Origin: Dryococelus australis
Taxonomy: Eukaryota; Arthropoda; Insecta; Phasmatodea; Phasmatidae
Direction: 5' to 3'
DNA: 64,000 nucleotides
Assembly: GCA_029891345.1 (NCBI GenBank)
Contig: CM057006.1
Span: 45,122,556 to 45,186,555 of the forward strand
Of this stretch, positions 12,418 to 24,173 are shown in pieces. The translations under genes were made by a program, and so were the position numbers. The notes below the pieces were generated by a model. The model had not been told where the DNA came from and ran no database searches. It was given only the letters and a program-made list of their open reading frames with translations. The number at the start of each line of letters is the position of its first letter. Within the stretch, counting starts at the first letter, position 1.

Positions 12418-12880
12418 GTAGGTTGTTAGACCCACGTCAAGTGGTCAAGCAACAGTTGAATCTTAATTGAAAACAAAATTGGACACACAATTGTGTGTAA
12501 TATTAAGTGAAAAACAGTTCTGAAGATATTTGCAGTATAACCAGTTCTGAGTTATGTTTGGTAACTTCAGATTCTTAACAAACATGTCATGTTTACAGTG
12601 ATACAAATGTGTGGGGCATCTATCCCGTGTAAATTTGACACATATCTCCCATGTGGTAGGGTGAGATGGCCAAAAACATGCTTTTGATTATGGTTTTTTA
12701 AATAATAGTTCACTAACACTGCTGTTATTTTTTGAAGTACACAACTTGGAGTTATTAAAATTAAATCTAGGTGAAATGAAAATAATTTGCGATTTTTACA
12801 ATTTATTTACGAAATGTAGGGCATCTCTCCCATAATCACTCTATGCCCGCTTTTATCCATTGTTATTCGTTGTAAGTGGC

Positions 12881-13084
12881 CTAGTTGAGCAGTCGGACGG
12901 GAAAGGTCCGAACTTTCCGTGGGGGAGAGAGGCTGCAGTTTTTGTGCCTGGCGCGGCGTTCGCTTGGCGACGACTGCTTGCGTAGCCTGCGACCTGACAA
13001 GCCGTGAGTCAGCGCGCGAGGGTGCTCCAAGGCTGCGCGCGGCGTGATCCAGGGATGGCCAAAGCGACAGCTCTCACATCCCAC
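12881..13084. other. CpG-rich patch, function unknown
   Basis: A sharply bounded GC- and CpG-rich stretch sits between the pogo-like element and a MITE. The frame open on the minus strand has no recognisable motif. Confidence 0.35.
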
Positions 13085-13106
13085 TGCAGCCCGGCTAGTA
13101 GGTAAA

Positions 13107-13338
13107 GGCTGTTCGCGGTAGAGTGAGCACTTATGAGGCCCTAGTTACTCTTTTCTTTTAGTCGTTTCTTATCCTTGAACCACCATTTGAAATAAATATT
13201 GCCATGTAAGTAATAAGCACAGAGTATATATTTCACCACATTGGAAAGTTTACGTCTAAGGCTAAAATAAAATTTAGCTATCAACTTTTATTCCAATTGA
13301 GAGGGCCTTCAAAAGTGCTCACTTTACCGTGAACAGCC
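13107..13338 (+). mobile_element. MITE family B, full-length copy
   Basis: It starts ggctgttcgcggtagagtga and ends tcactttaccgtgaacagcc, 232 bp. The core contains ggccctagttactctttt and gccatgtaagtaataagcac. The downstream flank begins with tata. Confidence 0.85.
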
Positions 13339-13496
13339 TATACTTGCAGGTGGACCGGGGCCCAAGTTCTCATTAGTCGCGGCCTGTCATCGCACTGTCG
13401 TATTTTATCTTTCAGTTATACAGTATCTGCCAATAAGATTTGGAGAAGTACCACCATTAAATTTTGCCATCTAACAAATTTGGTTAAGGTGGATTC

Positions 13497-13826
13497 CCAC
13501 CCGCCATCTTGGATTTATCGATTTTTTTCGCCTAAGCTTCTAATTCAGGCGTATTGAAATTTCTCGCACGACATATCCTAAATAACAGCTCCCCAAACTT
13601 TATCGAACTGCCACAGCTGTACTACGTTTCTTAATTTTTAGCTGGTAACTGTCGCGAAACGCGAGATTTCTTGCGAACTATTACAAAGGCTAAGATACCA
13701 ACAATAATTAAGAAATACCGACCCCAGACAATACACTAGGCAATGCTCTGTCGTACTAAAAAACATGATACAAAACTGCGCTTCCAGAGTGTGGCAAAAA
13801 TTCCATAAATCGTAGATGGCGGGTGG
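13497..13826. mobile_element. MITE with 22-bp terminal inverted repeats
   Basis: The left end ccacccgccatcttggattt and the inverse of the right end (aaatcgtagatggcgggtgg) pair with few mismatches. The interior is AT-rich and non-coding. It lies 13 bp left of a foldback-family fragment. Confidence 0.65.
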
Positions 13827-13839
13827 CTATGTTCGTTAA

Positions 13840-14020
13840 GGGCACTGCCTGCCGGCTGCCACCTCAAAATTTAAATAGGAAATCCCATTATAAGGAAATT
13901 TCGCCTCGGTGCGTTAGAGATAAACGTTTGAAACAAAACGTATTCGTCACGAATTTTTTAGGTGAAGATCCCTACGAGCGTATTTCTTCAGTATACATAG
14001 GCAGCATGTACTTTTTGTAA
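13840..14020 (+). mobile_element. foldback MITE family F, left-arm fragment
   Basis: gggcactgcctgccggctgc, followed by atttaaataggaaatc, atttcgcctcggtgcgtta and cgtattcgtcacgaatt, matches the left arm of the complete foldback element at 36668-36968. The right arm is not recognisable. Confidence 0.7.
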
Positions 14021-14887
14021 AACAAACTCCTTGCAAACGAACCATACATATTATGGAAACATCTCTGCTGTAGGGAACTTCTCTTAAAAAATTCGCGAAG
14101 AATACATTTAGCTAGCTGCCAGTCACTAGGCAGTGCCCGTGAATCTTGTATGCGTTAGAAAATATCTGTCACTATCAAATGTTTTCTTTTTGACGGGCCC
14201 AGTCAGATTTCTATTTAAACATTATTTTCAAACCGGGATAGTACTGTTACCATGTAATCCATTGCACGGATGAGTATTAATACCCTGTACTTTATTTTCA
14301 CCTTTAAACTAAGTTTTAAACACATTTACCGAGCGTATTTTCTGCACAGTTTCCTTTAAATTACCTTAAATTTTTTTTATATTTTGGTTTATTGTGCACT
14401 TGCAACAGTATTAATGTGCTGATAGATATTGCATTTAAATTATCCGCATCAACTTATTTCGTTTATTTATTGGTCGCAATTTTGAAGATTATTGGAGCCG
14501 GAAATAACTTTCGGCATACGATTCTAATTGGCAGAACTCGCGAGACATTCAATAAAAAAACATGCTGTCTTATCATATATTTTATGAATACTTGAACAAT
14601 GCAACTTTTTCAGTCATACGGCGGCGTTTATGGCGTTTCGGCGATGTCACAACCTTCGAACTTTATTTGTCTAAACTTTTAGGAAAGGGAGGACGGAAAT
14701 TTTTTACAATGTGCCAGGAGCATTACGTGTGTTACTAACCCACCGTTTCTTTTTGTGCAACAAGCATAATATCGACAGGACACATGTTAAGATTCTTAAA
14801 TTATTCTTGTTCCCCTAGATATATTTCAAAAGCAATAAGCGGTACAGAAAATCCGGATCAGGTAATATCGGCCGCCATAGCTTGTTT
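14021..14887. other. no feature recognised
   Basis: AT-rich sequence, short open frames only. Confidence 0.5.
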
Positions 14888-15010
14888 TGATTAAGGGACC
14901 TTCCCAGCGTTCGCCGGGACTATTTTCCGGAATTAATAAACACGGAGATCAGGATCGCTGGTTTTTGAACCCGTGCCCATCCGAACATGAGGCCATCAGC
15001 TACCACTGCG
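14888..15010 (-). repeat. tRNA-derived SINE
   Basis: On the minus strand an A-box-like tggtagctgatgg is followed about 30 nt later by a B-box-like gggttcaaaaacc. Tail sequence follows (ttccggaaaatagtcccgg, gaacgctgggaaggtcc). The spacing fits a tRNA-derived pol III promoter, but the cloverleaf does not close. Confidence 0.6.
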
Positions 15011-16752
15011 TCGTTGCATCATTGAAATAATAGCAAAAATATTTAATTACTGGCGAGTGTCTTATTTTATTTAAATACCAGTATCATGTTTATGGGCGTA
15101 AATTTTATTGTGTGTGCTATTTAATATTTCCACGTAATCAGCATAATGAAATGGAAATGGAAGGGGCAGGGGTGGTGGCAGATTGAAGTAAGCCAATAGA
15201 TTTTTGGTTACGTTTGATTGTGTTTTTAAAAGTTTCGAATCCAAACACAATAAATCGGACACAGCATCGCAAAAAATGGAGCATACTGTGCTGTTAGTTT
15301 TTGTTCATTAGTTGTGGACCGTTGCATTCGAACTGGTTAAATTGTAATTGTGTGTTATATTCAACCTTTCACACAGGCAAGGTTGTAGCCTCTTGGTGGA
15401 GTATTATGAGCCTTTCGGTCGGGTCCCATTTACTCGCTTGCATTCATTGCCCTGTAGTAGCACGTTGTGGCTGAGGATAGCGTTTGTAGGTGCTGAACAC
15501 GCCCCGTTGTTCTCGGCGCCGAAAAGTCGGCAGGGACGCAACGCTGAGGATGTTTAGAGAAGTTTTTGCTGAGGAGGAAGAACGAGGAAGGTTTTCAAAC
15601 TCCCATTGTCTGTGCTTGAATCATTGTTTCCAAACTTACTGCAGTAAATAGGTTGCTACCCAATGTTTTTTTCCTGTGGCTTGGAATTGTCTTTTCCTTA
15701 CTTGAGAGAGAGAGCAGCTAAGTTCTTATCTTATTCCTAGTGTAAGAGGAATGGATTTGGGATACTAATTCACATCAAATTGTGGGCCCGCGATAGATAA
15801 TAAACGTAAGCCCAAAGCTCTGTGCCGTAACTGTTTTGATTTAGGTGGTGGAAGTTCTTGGTGATTCAGATTTTACTGTCGAACGAAATGGTTTCGTTTA
15901 AAAATTTCGATAACTGCAGTACATTACTCGTAGGCTTAAGTCAGCTTGCAGTGCTTGTTACTGATAATATAGCAAAGTGATAAAATAAGGCCAGCAGACA
16001 TGTTTCCATAACTGCAGCTTCTGAGAATTGAGCGACAATGCAGTAAAATCATGACAAATCGCAGAAAGAATAAATCTTATCCACTTGGCAAATTAAATAT
16101 GCCTTACTGTGTTCTTGTTGAAACTTTCAAAGCTTATTAGTGTATATTGAACTTGTGTTATTGGAGTTTGCAACGTCAGGCAATGTGTGCATTACTCTTG
16201 AAAATATTTTATCGCATTTTTCAACCGCTGAAATGTAAAGTAATTTTTATTCGCTGCAATGTTGATACCAATTGGGCTTTTTTACTCGCCAAGTTAATAC
16301 AAGGCCCCTCCATTCTTTGTTCCGTACTCAAATATTTAGCGCGCAAAACCACTTAATACTGAAATCTAATGAGTGCAGCAATGCTAATGAAGCACGGCGG
16401 CTGCGATTTCCCAGATGGTACATCCATCTAACGTAAAATAAAAATTTTCCTGGGTTACGATACATTGGTTGTAACAATATACGTTAATATATCAAATATG
16501 ACAGTTATTGGTTAGCGTGAGGAATATAGAATGCATTTTTATTTTCTTGTAAAAGTTCAAATCAGCAAGGCATGTTATGGCGAGGTCTATCCTTGATTCC
16601 TGTCATGTTGTATGCTTGGATTTCTGCTATGTTGCAGTAGGATTCAAAGCAATTGTCAGTACCGGGGAAAGGGGTGGTTGTTAGGGGGAAGCGGGCGGGC
16701 CCCTATAAGCTTTGTTGAATCTCTCGTGACTATTCCCTTGTCACATCTGTTG
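15011..16752. other. no gene seen; CpG-rich patch at 15400-15560
   Basis: Includes a GAGAGA tract near 15705 and a short CpG-rich stretch around 15400-15560 with no recognisable exon. Confidence 0.4.
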
Positions 16753-16922
16753 CTGGAGCTGCGGTGGTACAGCGGCTAGAGCGCTTGCTCCTGGCCTAAC
16801 CGGATTCGATTCTCGGCAGGCTCGTTGGCGAATTTTCGAAAGTGGGAATCGTGCTGAACTATGCCATTGGCAGGCGGGTTTTCTTGACCTCAAGCCCCGC
16901 CATATTTTTTATTTTAATTTTT
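16753..16922 (+). repeat. tRNA-derived SINE, family S1
   Basis: A box (ggtggtacagcggctagagc), B box (ggattcgattctcggc), then a body with gtgggaatcgtgctgaac and caggcgggttttcttgacc. The same body order is found at 43441-43690 and 57842-58056. Confidence 0.7.
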
Positions 16923-18536
16923 GGCTACTATCGCCAAACGTAGGGTATAACTTATCGCGTTTTCTGAAATCTGTTCTGTTAAGACTGCCATAGCCATTAT
17001 GGCCTCTGTAGTCGCTCCCGTAAAATACATCTTACCTCGGCTAAGTTAGAAAATATCAAATGCAGAGAAGCCGTAAGCAAACAAACAATTCAAGAATATT
17101 AAGGAGGATATTAGTCATGTTTTGTCGTGCCAAAACTTGTAATGCACATCCAGAAATTGAATTTTCGGCAGAAAATTTACAAAAATAATTCGACGGGAAC
17201 TAACCGCTCCTAAGAGCCGCCGAAATCTCTTCACTCGCTCACCCCAACTCCAACGTATGCAAGGGCAGTGCGGTAATAGCCGGACCTTGGTGCTGGCAAG
17301 GCTGTCGCGAGGGAGGGTGTTACCATTTTTCCTAACCTACCCTATTTCTTCAGTGTTAAGTGTAAGCCCGAGGTAAGGACGAGAGCTAATCTCGTCTCGG
17401 GGCGAACGCTTTACGCCGACAAGGGAAGTAAGTCGTGCAAGGAGACATGCATCGTGGAGCCATGGCCGCGATTGGGGCCATTACTAACATCCCTAGGTGT
17501 ACCTAGTTAACCTATAATTAAGAAGAAAAAGGGGTAAACCGGCATAGGCGCCTTAAAAAACCCTTTCGACAGAAATAATTAAAAATTTTTGCCTGCATTA
17601 AAATAGAAATGCTACAGGAAGCAAGAAGGTTGTAGCCATGCTCTTTATTAGTGGGAAGGAAAGACTAATAGAGACGGGGGGTGGAAACCTAATCTAATTA
17701 GATGCTGGCTTCACCAGTGTGATGCTTGCACATCATCACTCTTGTGAAGGAAGTGGCGCAACTGAGCCCCCCACCCCTCTTCCAATTTCCCATTAAATGT
17801 CTGAAAACTAAGGCAGGATTTAAAACAACCCGCTGTGTCCGTCCGTAAACATATTGGCAAGCTTTAAATTTTGAGGGACGAACGGAAGAAATTATAGCCT
17901 TCTAAACTTGCACATTTTGTTACTCGTTCACACTTAGTTCTTTACAAGGTTGTGTAGTGTGTGCAGTGTTTTGTTTTGGTTGTCTTTTGTTTTCATATGT
18001 TTATGTAACTGTCAAAATAAAACTTTTTTCCTGGAGATTGTCTGAGATTACGTTTGGAAACACGTGCTCCTTTTTTGCAATAGCGAAGTATTAAAATCAT
18101 GCTTCATATGCAATTAAAAATTCACTTTACCTAGATTAATTTCAGCTAAGTACGTGTGTGCGCGTGTTGGGTTCTTAGAAACACAAACCGCAACTATTTT
18201 TCTTTTTATTGAGATTTTGTTTCCTATTTGTAAACGGTATTGTTTTTATTAGTTTGCAGCAATAAACTTAAGACGTACTTACGAAGTTTGGTTGTAAATC
18301 GCACGGCTGGGTGACGGACGGACTGTACGGGCTGTCGTAAATCCTGCCTAAGGTGTAGTCTTGTTGCGGTGAAGTGACGTAGGGTTTGCGGGAGGGCGCC
18401 TACCGGCTGTCGTGGAAAGTGAGTGGTCTAGGAAGCGGTTAGCCTCCTGGCGAGCGTGGGGTACTTGAAAGTGGGGGGGGGGGGCGGTTAGGGGGGGTTC
18501 CCCCTGCGGTATCTTACCTCGCCTTCTCTACCGCAG
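16923..18536. other. no gene seen; GC-rich repeat-like stretch at 17200-17480
   Basis: Positions 17200-17480 are CpG-rich and look like non-coding repeat sequence, but I could not match them to another copy here. A G-rich run lies at 18472-18500 just before the candidate exon. Confidence 0.35.
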
Positions 18537-18692
18537 TCACGGTGCCGCGGCGCTCGGTTGCGGTGGCGTTGTCCGTTCATCTTCGTCGTGTGCGGCGACA
18601 TGGCCTAGGCGGTCATGTGGGTGGACAACGTGCTGGGCCGCCCCGCGCCGCCTCCGACCAAGCCGCCGCCGCCGCCCCCGCTCTGGCTCCGG
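18537..18692 (+). CDS. candidate 5' exon with proline-rich N-terminus
   Basis: A CpG-rich stretch carries an ATG at 18615, in an acceptable context with G at -3. It is followed by 26 open codons (MWVDNVLGRPAPPPTK, a run of six prolines, then LWLR) up to a consensus donor CGG|gtgagt at 18693. The exon would end in phase 0, the phase needed to join the first par-1 kinase exon 24 kb downstream. A possible acceptor (ctctaccgcag) ends at 18536; otherwise this is a first exon with its start further left. An upstream ATG at 18600 gives a two-codon uORF (Met-Ala-stop). I do not recognise the peptide, and neither expression nor the link to par-1 can be shown from sequence. CpG-rich sequence between here and 37 kb argues against it being the main start. 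Confidence 0.3.
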
Positions 18693-18843
18693 GTGAGTGT
18701 GCGTCTCCGGATACATCTGCAGCACCCGTTGTAATCTCCACCCGATGAACGACCTTTTAACCGTGCGACAATGAAATGAAACAGTGTGTCGCGAACCGCG
18801 CCCGAGGCAGAGTAGCGTGGGGGCCATAAGGGCTACACCGTTA

Positions 18844-18935
18844 CGCGCATCAAGTGCGCCATCGCCACTAAGCGCGACGCTCTGAACTTGTGTGCAGTGT
18901 TCTCGTTGTGCTGCGTGTGCGTACGCGACTTCAGC
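18844..18935 (+). repeat. GC-rich dispersed repeat segment
   Basis: gcgccatcgccactaagcgc, then gacgctctgaact and gcagtgttctcgttgtgctg, recurs inverted at 1750-1830. Parts recur at 22320-22350 and 26900-26950. Two of these copies lie immediately left of a family A MITE. Confidence 0.55.
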
Positions 18936-18954
18936 GGTCACCCATTTTATTATA

Positions 18955-19353
18955 GGCTGTTCACGGTAAAGTGAGCACTTTTGGAAGCCCTGCTCAAGAT
19001 CTATTTGTACACACTTGTATTCCACCGCCTTATGTAAAATTAACATTGCTATGGTTCTAATAACTTTATGCAATGGTCATGTGGAACTGTGAAATAATTA
19101 AGAAAGTAAATACTTTACAAATCTGTTCATTTTTGCACTTCGAAGCAAAAAAAGTTAAAGTATTAATTTTGTTATAAATGATTACCTAACATTTTTTTTA
19201 TTCGACGTTAAGATACAGAACTACTTTCAATCTATAGTTGACAGCTTTACTGGGCTAATGTCACTCGGTGAGCCCATTAAAATATATGCATGCAGGGACA
19301 GTGACTTTTTCTAACGTTCGTTTCTAAAGTACTCGCTTTATCGTGAACATTCT
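18955..19353 (+). mobile_element. MITE family A, full-length copy
   Basis: It starts ggctgttcacggtaaagtg after tata, followed by the ccctgctcaagatctatt core. It ends in a damaged right repeat (tcgctttatcgtgaacattc). About 399 bp. Confidence 0.85.
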
Positions 19354-19772
19354 GTAGCAAGGTTTTGTGTATATCTAAAATGGTTATTTAGAGATGCAGC
19401 GCCTTAAATCAGTTTTTTTAAAAGTTCTCAACATGCCTCTCCGAAAGTGTGTTCGTTTTGTATGTCAGCACGTTGGACGCACGGTTGATCGTTTCCGTGA
19501 AGAAACGTGTTTGACACTAACGCAGTTCCTGCTTCTAGGGTGGCAGGCCCTCAACGGATGGACCGCCAGGGCTGTTCCCAGCTTTATCGTTCGGCACTAC
19601 GTGAACAATGTTCTACCGTGCAACAGTAAAATGCAGTAAAGTTTCGCAAAATAAGTCGTCACAGTTGTTAATATGGACGCCTTGGCATGATCATTCAATT
19701 TCCCAAAGTGCTGCTACGAATTCTTTCTGCGCTGAACAGTTCAGAGGTAGCTTTCAAAGTGAAAGGTGATAC
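19354..19772. other. no feature recognised
   Basis: An 81-codon open frame at 19394-19639 shows no recognisable family features. Confidence 0.4.
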
Positions 19773-20085
19773 ATTTTTTTTTTTTTTTTTTTTGGAATAT
19801 TACAAATGACTTTCTTGTTTCGACAGGTTCAGTTCAGTTTTTATTGTTCAAAAAATAGTGTTTCATGCTATAGAACTCGTCTTAATTTATCTATACATAC
19901 TTACATGCCATAGATCCAATATGAAACCAGCTGCTTCTGGATATAGATCTTTCATATATATCTTAAACATAGTTTGCAAGAGGACATTTTACAATTAACT
20001 ATACTACATATAATATGCACAACGAAATTGAATTAAATAAAGCACAAAAGGAAATACACCTAAGTATTTCCGACCTAAAGGTATG
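19773..20085 (-). mobile_element. probable 3' end of a non-LTR retrotransposon
   Basis: A poly(T) run of about 20 at 19773-19793 is a poly(A) tail on the minus strand. It is preceded by AT-rich sequence ending in aataaaaactgaactgaacc, typical of retrotransposon 3' tails. No coding part is visible, so it is heavily 5' truncated. Confidence 0.45.
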
Positions 20086-22635
20086 CAAATAAACAAATTT
20101 CTTCTAAGGAGTAGATTTGGGTGGGGTATGCATTTCAGTTCTTCATGGCGTGCTTGTTGCGACGAACAGCCAGTGACGTAGCGTTCGCCGACAAGGTGAC
20201 GTGATTGGTGGGTTAATTTGGTAGCGGCTTGTCACTGTCCTTTTGTAGCAGCAGATGTTCTCGGTGTGAAATTTGATTTCACTATGCAATGGAGTAGTTA
20301 AATCAGTTGTTAATCGGAAACTTTGTTATTTTAATCTATTTGCATTAGATTCCTTGTGAGGGTTTCATTTGATGTAAATGTGCAGAAATGACGTTTGGAA
20401 GGATAGCAAAAAGGAAAAATACTCTTGTGAAGCAGCTCATTGCTGGTGGTTACTATTTTGTGGTTGGTGTGGGAAATTGGCTGAGCATGTGTGCGCATTT
20501 GTGAGAACTTTTGTTCTCCTAACATTAAAGCAAATAGTATTCACAAGAGCTTTGTGTGGCTGCTGGTTGTACTAAAACGTGCCCTCATAGTTGGAGGGGT
20601 TTTCAGATACACGTTTTTTCTTTATTTAACCTGATATTTCCACCCCACGTGTGACCAGGCAAGACTATTTTGTGCTGGGTTCGGTGTACAGGCTGTTACG
20701 TAGTTTGCTCTTAATTTTTTACGTGGTTACAGTAAAGCTTCTTTCTAACGGCTGTTGGCGATCGATCCGTGACAGTTAAGATTGACTGTTTTGTTTTATG
20801 ATGTTGGTAGTAGTTTCCCTCGCGTACCAAGTAACGACTGGCAACAGACCGCACGTGTGACGGGATCTTGCCCCCCCCCCCCCTTCACATTCTTAATTTA
20901 CCACCACCGAACACCAATTCTACTGAGGCGTAGGTGTGAATCCATATCATTGCATGTGGTGTTCGACGCACGACAGACGTGTGCTGTAAATGGTTCAGAT
21001 GTTGAATTTTTCCATTTTTTTTGCGATATAAGCATTTCTATGTTTAATGACAATTAGTAATTGTCTGCCCCTAAAGTTTGTCGCGTGTGACCTAGCCTTG
21101 ACACGAGTGTTTTGCGTGCGAGAATTTTGTTCGCAGAAATAACTGTAAATAAACTGAATATATATTACTGTACTGTGAGCTTGGCAGTGAAAGTGTTTTT
21201 CTAACTGAAATATGCATAAGGAAGGCGGCTTGCGTGTTGAATAACCGGGATTCTTTGCTGCCTGTATATTAACTTTCTCTTCCCCTTGCTTAAATAACTT
21301 GGAATTACATTGTTGTTCAGTGGGCATAAGTAAATATTAGAGTTGACCTAACTAGGAAAAAAATGCCTTAATAGTTGACGTGGTTTTAAAAGGAACCTGT
21401 GGGATGAAATTGATTCTCTGGGCGTGGCTCTATGGAAAAAATTAGGAAATTATTATATAGTGCATGATAGTGATTTTTCAAAGCTCTTTATATATAATCT
21501 CATAAAAACTCTGCCAGCCACATGTATGTTACAAATAATTTCCTTGAACAGACTACTCTCAAAGTTAAAGGCACCAGTGTATTAGGACCTGGAAACAATT
21601 GTAACCGTTCACATGTAGATTGTGGATATTTAACACTATGAAGTTTAAATAACGAATGGTCCCATTTATCGAAATTCGACAGCTTATTTCAATGTCAGAA
21701 TGTCACTAACGTAACTGTAATTCCTAATGATTAGAGAGAGAAGAATTCGCGGATTCATTTTAATACAAAGTATAATTCGAAATATGTGCGTTTATATAAC
21801 CTTAGGCATTGGTCCACACGGTGTATGACACTTACTGGAGTACGCTTGCCCCAATAGTCTCCTTCCACCGAGACAGCAGACAACCAATGTGTAGTTAATA
21901 TCGGCTTATTTGTACACAAGACTGTAGTGTCTAGCCTGCAGGTCATTGAACTCGCGAATTTTTCAGGTGTGTACTAATGATTGATTTCAGCAACTCTGAA
22001 TTACTGACAATGAGAGATTACAGAGAATTTACATTTTACAAATTTTTTGTCCGTAATTTTAATTGTGTGATCTGCTTGTAAATTAGAGGATATTTATATT
22101 TTATTAAGTTCTCGACTTTTAAAAGCAGATGACATACTTGATATTTTTATGCGTAATTTTAAGACTCTTAGAATGCATTTTTAAATCGGCCGTTCAGTAA
22201 TTACTATGAATTAGAAATTCTGACGCGAAAACGAGTAATTTCTGCAAGAGGGGCGATAAGACTCCCGCGTCAAAGGTCAAGAAGCGAGGGAGCGATATGG
22301 GACTCTCCTACATGCAAGGCGTGCAGTGTTCTCGTCGTTACTCTGTGCCGTGCAAATTAGATCTTTGACAGTGGGATTTTATTCCGCGCGATGAAAGCAC
22401 ACAGGTTAAACTACGCCCGTATCTTTGTAAAACTGCATACACAAGCTATAAAAATGCGATATTTGATAATTTTCACGAATGTTTTTCTCAAAGAATACAC
22501 TGACAAAAATAACGACATAGTTTTTCTAAAATACTTTTTTGACAGTCTTATTTGCAGAACATTTATGTACGCACAGCATTCAAGCAAGTCACAGGAGGTA
22601 TCCTGCCACAGTTTAAATGTTTTATTTATATTATA
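20086..22635. other. no gene seen
   Basis: Mostly AT-rich sequence with a C run at 20871-20883. A GC-rich patch at 22240-22350 shares gcagtgttctcgtcgt with the repeat at 18844-18935. Confidence 0.45.
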
Positions 22636-22830
22636 CAGGTGATTCGCAACTAGACCGACAAACTTCGGGAGGTGATTCTTCATGAAAAAGTAAAAGGAAA
22701 ACGTACGCGACACTTTATATGTGAACCGAATATTAAGGGAGGTATGAGCCCTTAAAAAACTGTTTCAAACGGTATCCGAGCAAAATATCGGAAACTAAGT
22801 AATACAATAACTCTGGGAACATTATTGTAT
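22636..22830 (+). mobile_element. half copy of the CAGGATGATTC foldback element
   Basis: It starts caggtgattcgcaactagac, then acttcgggaggtgattc, atgaaaaagtaaaagg, aatattaagggaggtatgag and gcaaaatatcggaaa. It matches one arm of the element at 31208-31601; the second arm is absent. Confidence 0.7.
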
Positions 22831-22859
22831 GTTAACGGGACCTTCAAGGTAAGATCCGC

Positions 22860-23215
22860 ATTGGCGGGAGTGGGGAAGGTGTGAAAGTGCGTCACGCGCC
22901 GCTTGTGTTCGTCGACAGCGATGACCGCACGGGGCAGGTCCAGCATCCCTGCCAGGGGGTGTCGTCACCCTACGTCGTCATCCCCGGCGCAGCGGGCAGG
23001 TGCCTCTGGCAGTGTGCCGTGTGGGACGACACGTGCGCCTGTTTCAGCGGGGGGCGTTATTTTTATCTCGTTATCGTTATGTGGACTTGTCTGTTGCCCC
23101 GCTCGCCATGACCCCCCTGCACTACCGCCCGGAACACGCAGCCGTAGCGGCCCTGAGGAGTAGACGTGTTTCATCCTCTCGGTAGACTCGCGTCTTTGTC
23201 CGCACGTATGGCCGC
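22860..23215. other. CpG-rich island with several open frames, function unknown
   Basis: About 350 bp of GC- and CpG-rich sequence is open in several frames on both strands, as expected from composition. Splice-like sites exist, but none of the peptides resembles a known family. It could be a promoter-proximal island, an exon of a poorly conserved gene, or a repeat. Confidence 0.3.
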
Positions 23216-23631
23216 CGCTCATCTGGAAGAGAGGGGATTTGAAAACTGCCGGGGAAACGTCAGGAATTTGAAACAAGATAGCTAAATGTCGGGGAATTCT
23301 GTGAAAGTTATACTATATTTGACAGTTCTACCTTCAAGCGTGCACCACGTGTTCAGATTGTTTTGGACAAAATGCTTACACATTTTCCTTAGCAGTTTGT
23401 TTAGGGAGCAATTTTGTAAAGTATTTTGGTGTAAACGTGTGTTGTAATGCAGGAAAGGCATCAATCATTACAGAAAAAATCTTAGCAAAATGCCATGGCT
23501 AAAGGATTATTTTTGTCTGGAAATCAGGGAAATGTCAGAATTTTCCAATGAAAAAATGTGGCAGCCATGGCTCAGTAAAGGTTAATTCTACTCAGGGTGG
23601 GAGGGAGGCTTAATGATTTTAGTTGGAGACC
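23216..23631. other. no feature recognised
   Basis: AT-rich sequence without motifs. Confidence 0.5.
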
Positions 23632-23850
23632 AAAATTTTTCGCCACCAGTTAAGCTCTCGTGTTGCATGGGTAACTGATTTTCTGTATTTTCTACTTTAA
23701 AAACAATACCTTAATTGCAATAATCATTAAAATATAAAATAACTTTGCAAATAAGTAAAATTAAAAATTTTTAGACTACTTTGGTAAACTGCGTACCTGG
23801 CGGCGGAAATTTTGTTTGCTAAACACTCCCGTAAAAAAAAAAACTGCCAA
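23632..23850 (+). mobile_element. MITE family D, uninterrupted copy
   Basis: It starts caaaatttttcgccaccagt and ends after gtacctggcggcggaaattt with a short diverged tail. The imperfect inverted ends are shared with the interrupted copy at 4795-5430. Confidence 0.55.
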
Positions 23851-23944
23851 TCGTTTCACCGTACACTTCGTCCACATTTGTACTTCAGTGTTACGCTATT
23901 CACTGTATAACTAACACTTTCTAAAGTCCTCTCATTTCGAATAC

Positions 23945-24095
23945 AGTAAGTCAATAAATATATTTTATTGTAGCCGGTGTAATATATACTGAGCTTATTA
24001 CTTACACGCAGTACAAACCAAACTGCGGCAGGATAAATGGCTAACAGGAAAAATGTAACCAGGGACGCAAAAGTGCCCATTTTACTGTAAACAGC
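23945..24095 (-). mobile_element. MITE family B fragment, reversed
   Basis: agtcaataaatatattttat at the left, a gcttattacttacacg core, and a damaged right repeat (gtgcccattttactgtaaac). It runs straight into an (AC)n(TA)n microsatellite. Confidence 0.65.
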
Positions 24096-24108
24096 ACACA
24101 CACACACA

Positions 24109-24170
<62 letters not shown>
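24095..24170. repeat. (AC)n(TA)n microsatellite
   Basis: About seven AC units are followed by about 30 TA units. The repeat begins at the end of a MITE terminal repeat. Confidence 0.97.

Positions 24171-24173
<3 letters not shown>

Larger units (their letters stand above)
10449..12840 (+). mobile_element. decayed pogo/Tigger-like DNA transposon
   Basis: A transposase pseudogene is flanked by related subterminal motifs. Around 10522-10546 (cacaggggtgagatgcccca) and 12605-12630 (tgtggggcatctatcccgtg) the motif is inverted. Further gtagggcatct motifs lie at about 10451 and 12826. The exact termini and target duplication are not clear. A family B MITE fragment is nested inside (10735-10884). Confidence 0.65.

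Noticed and set aside
18537..19073. 178-residue minus-strand open frame
   Set aside because: It starts inside a family A MITE, crosses a GC-rich repeat and ends in the candidate exon on the other strand. The composition explains its length, and it shows no conserved motif.
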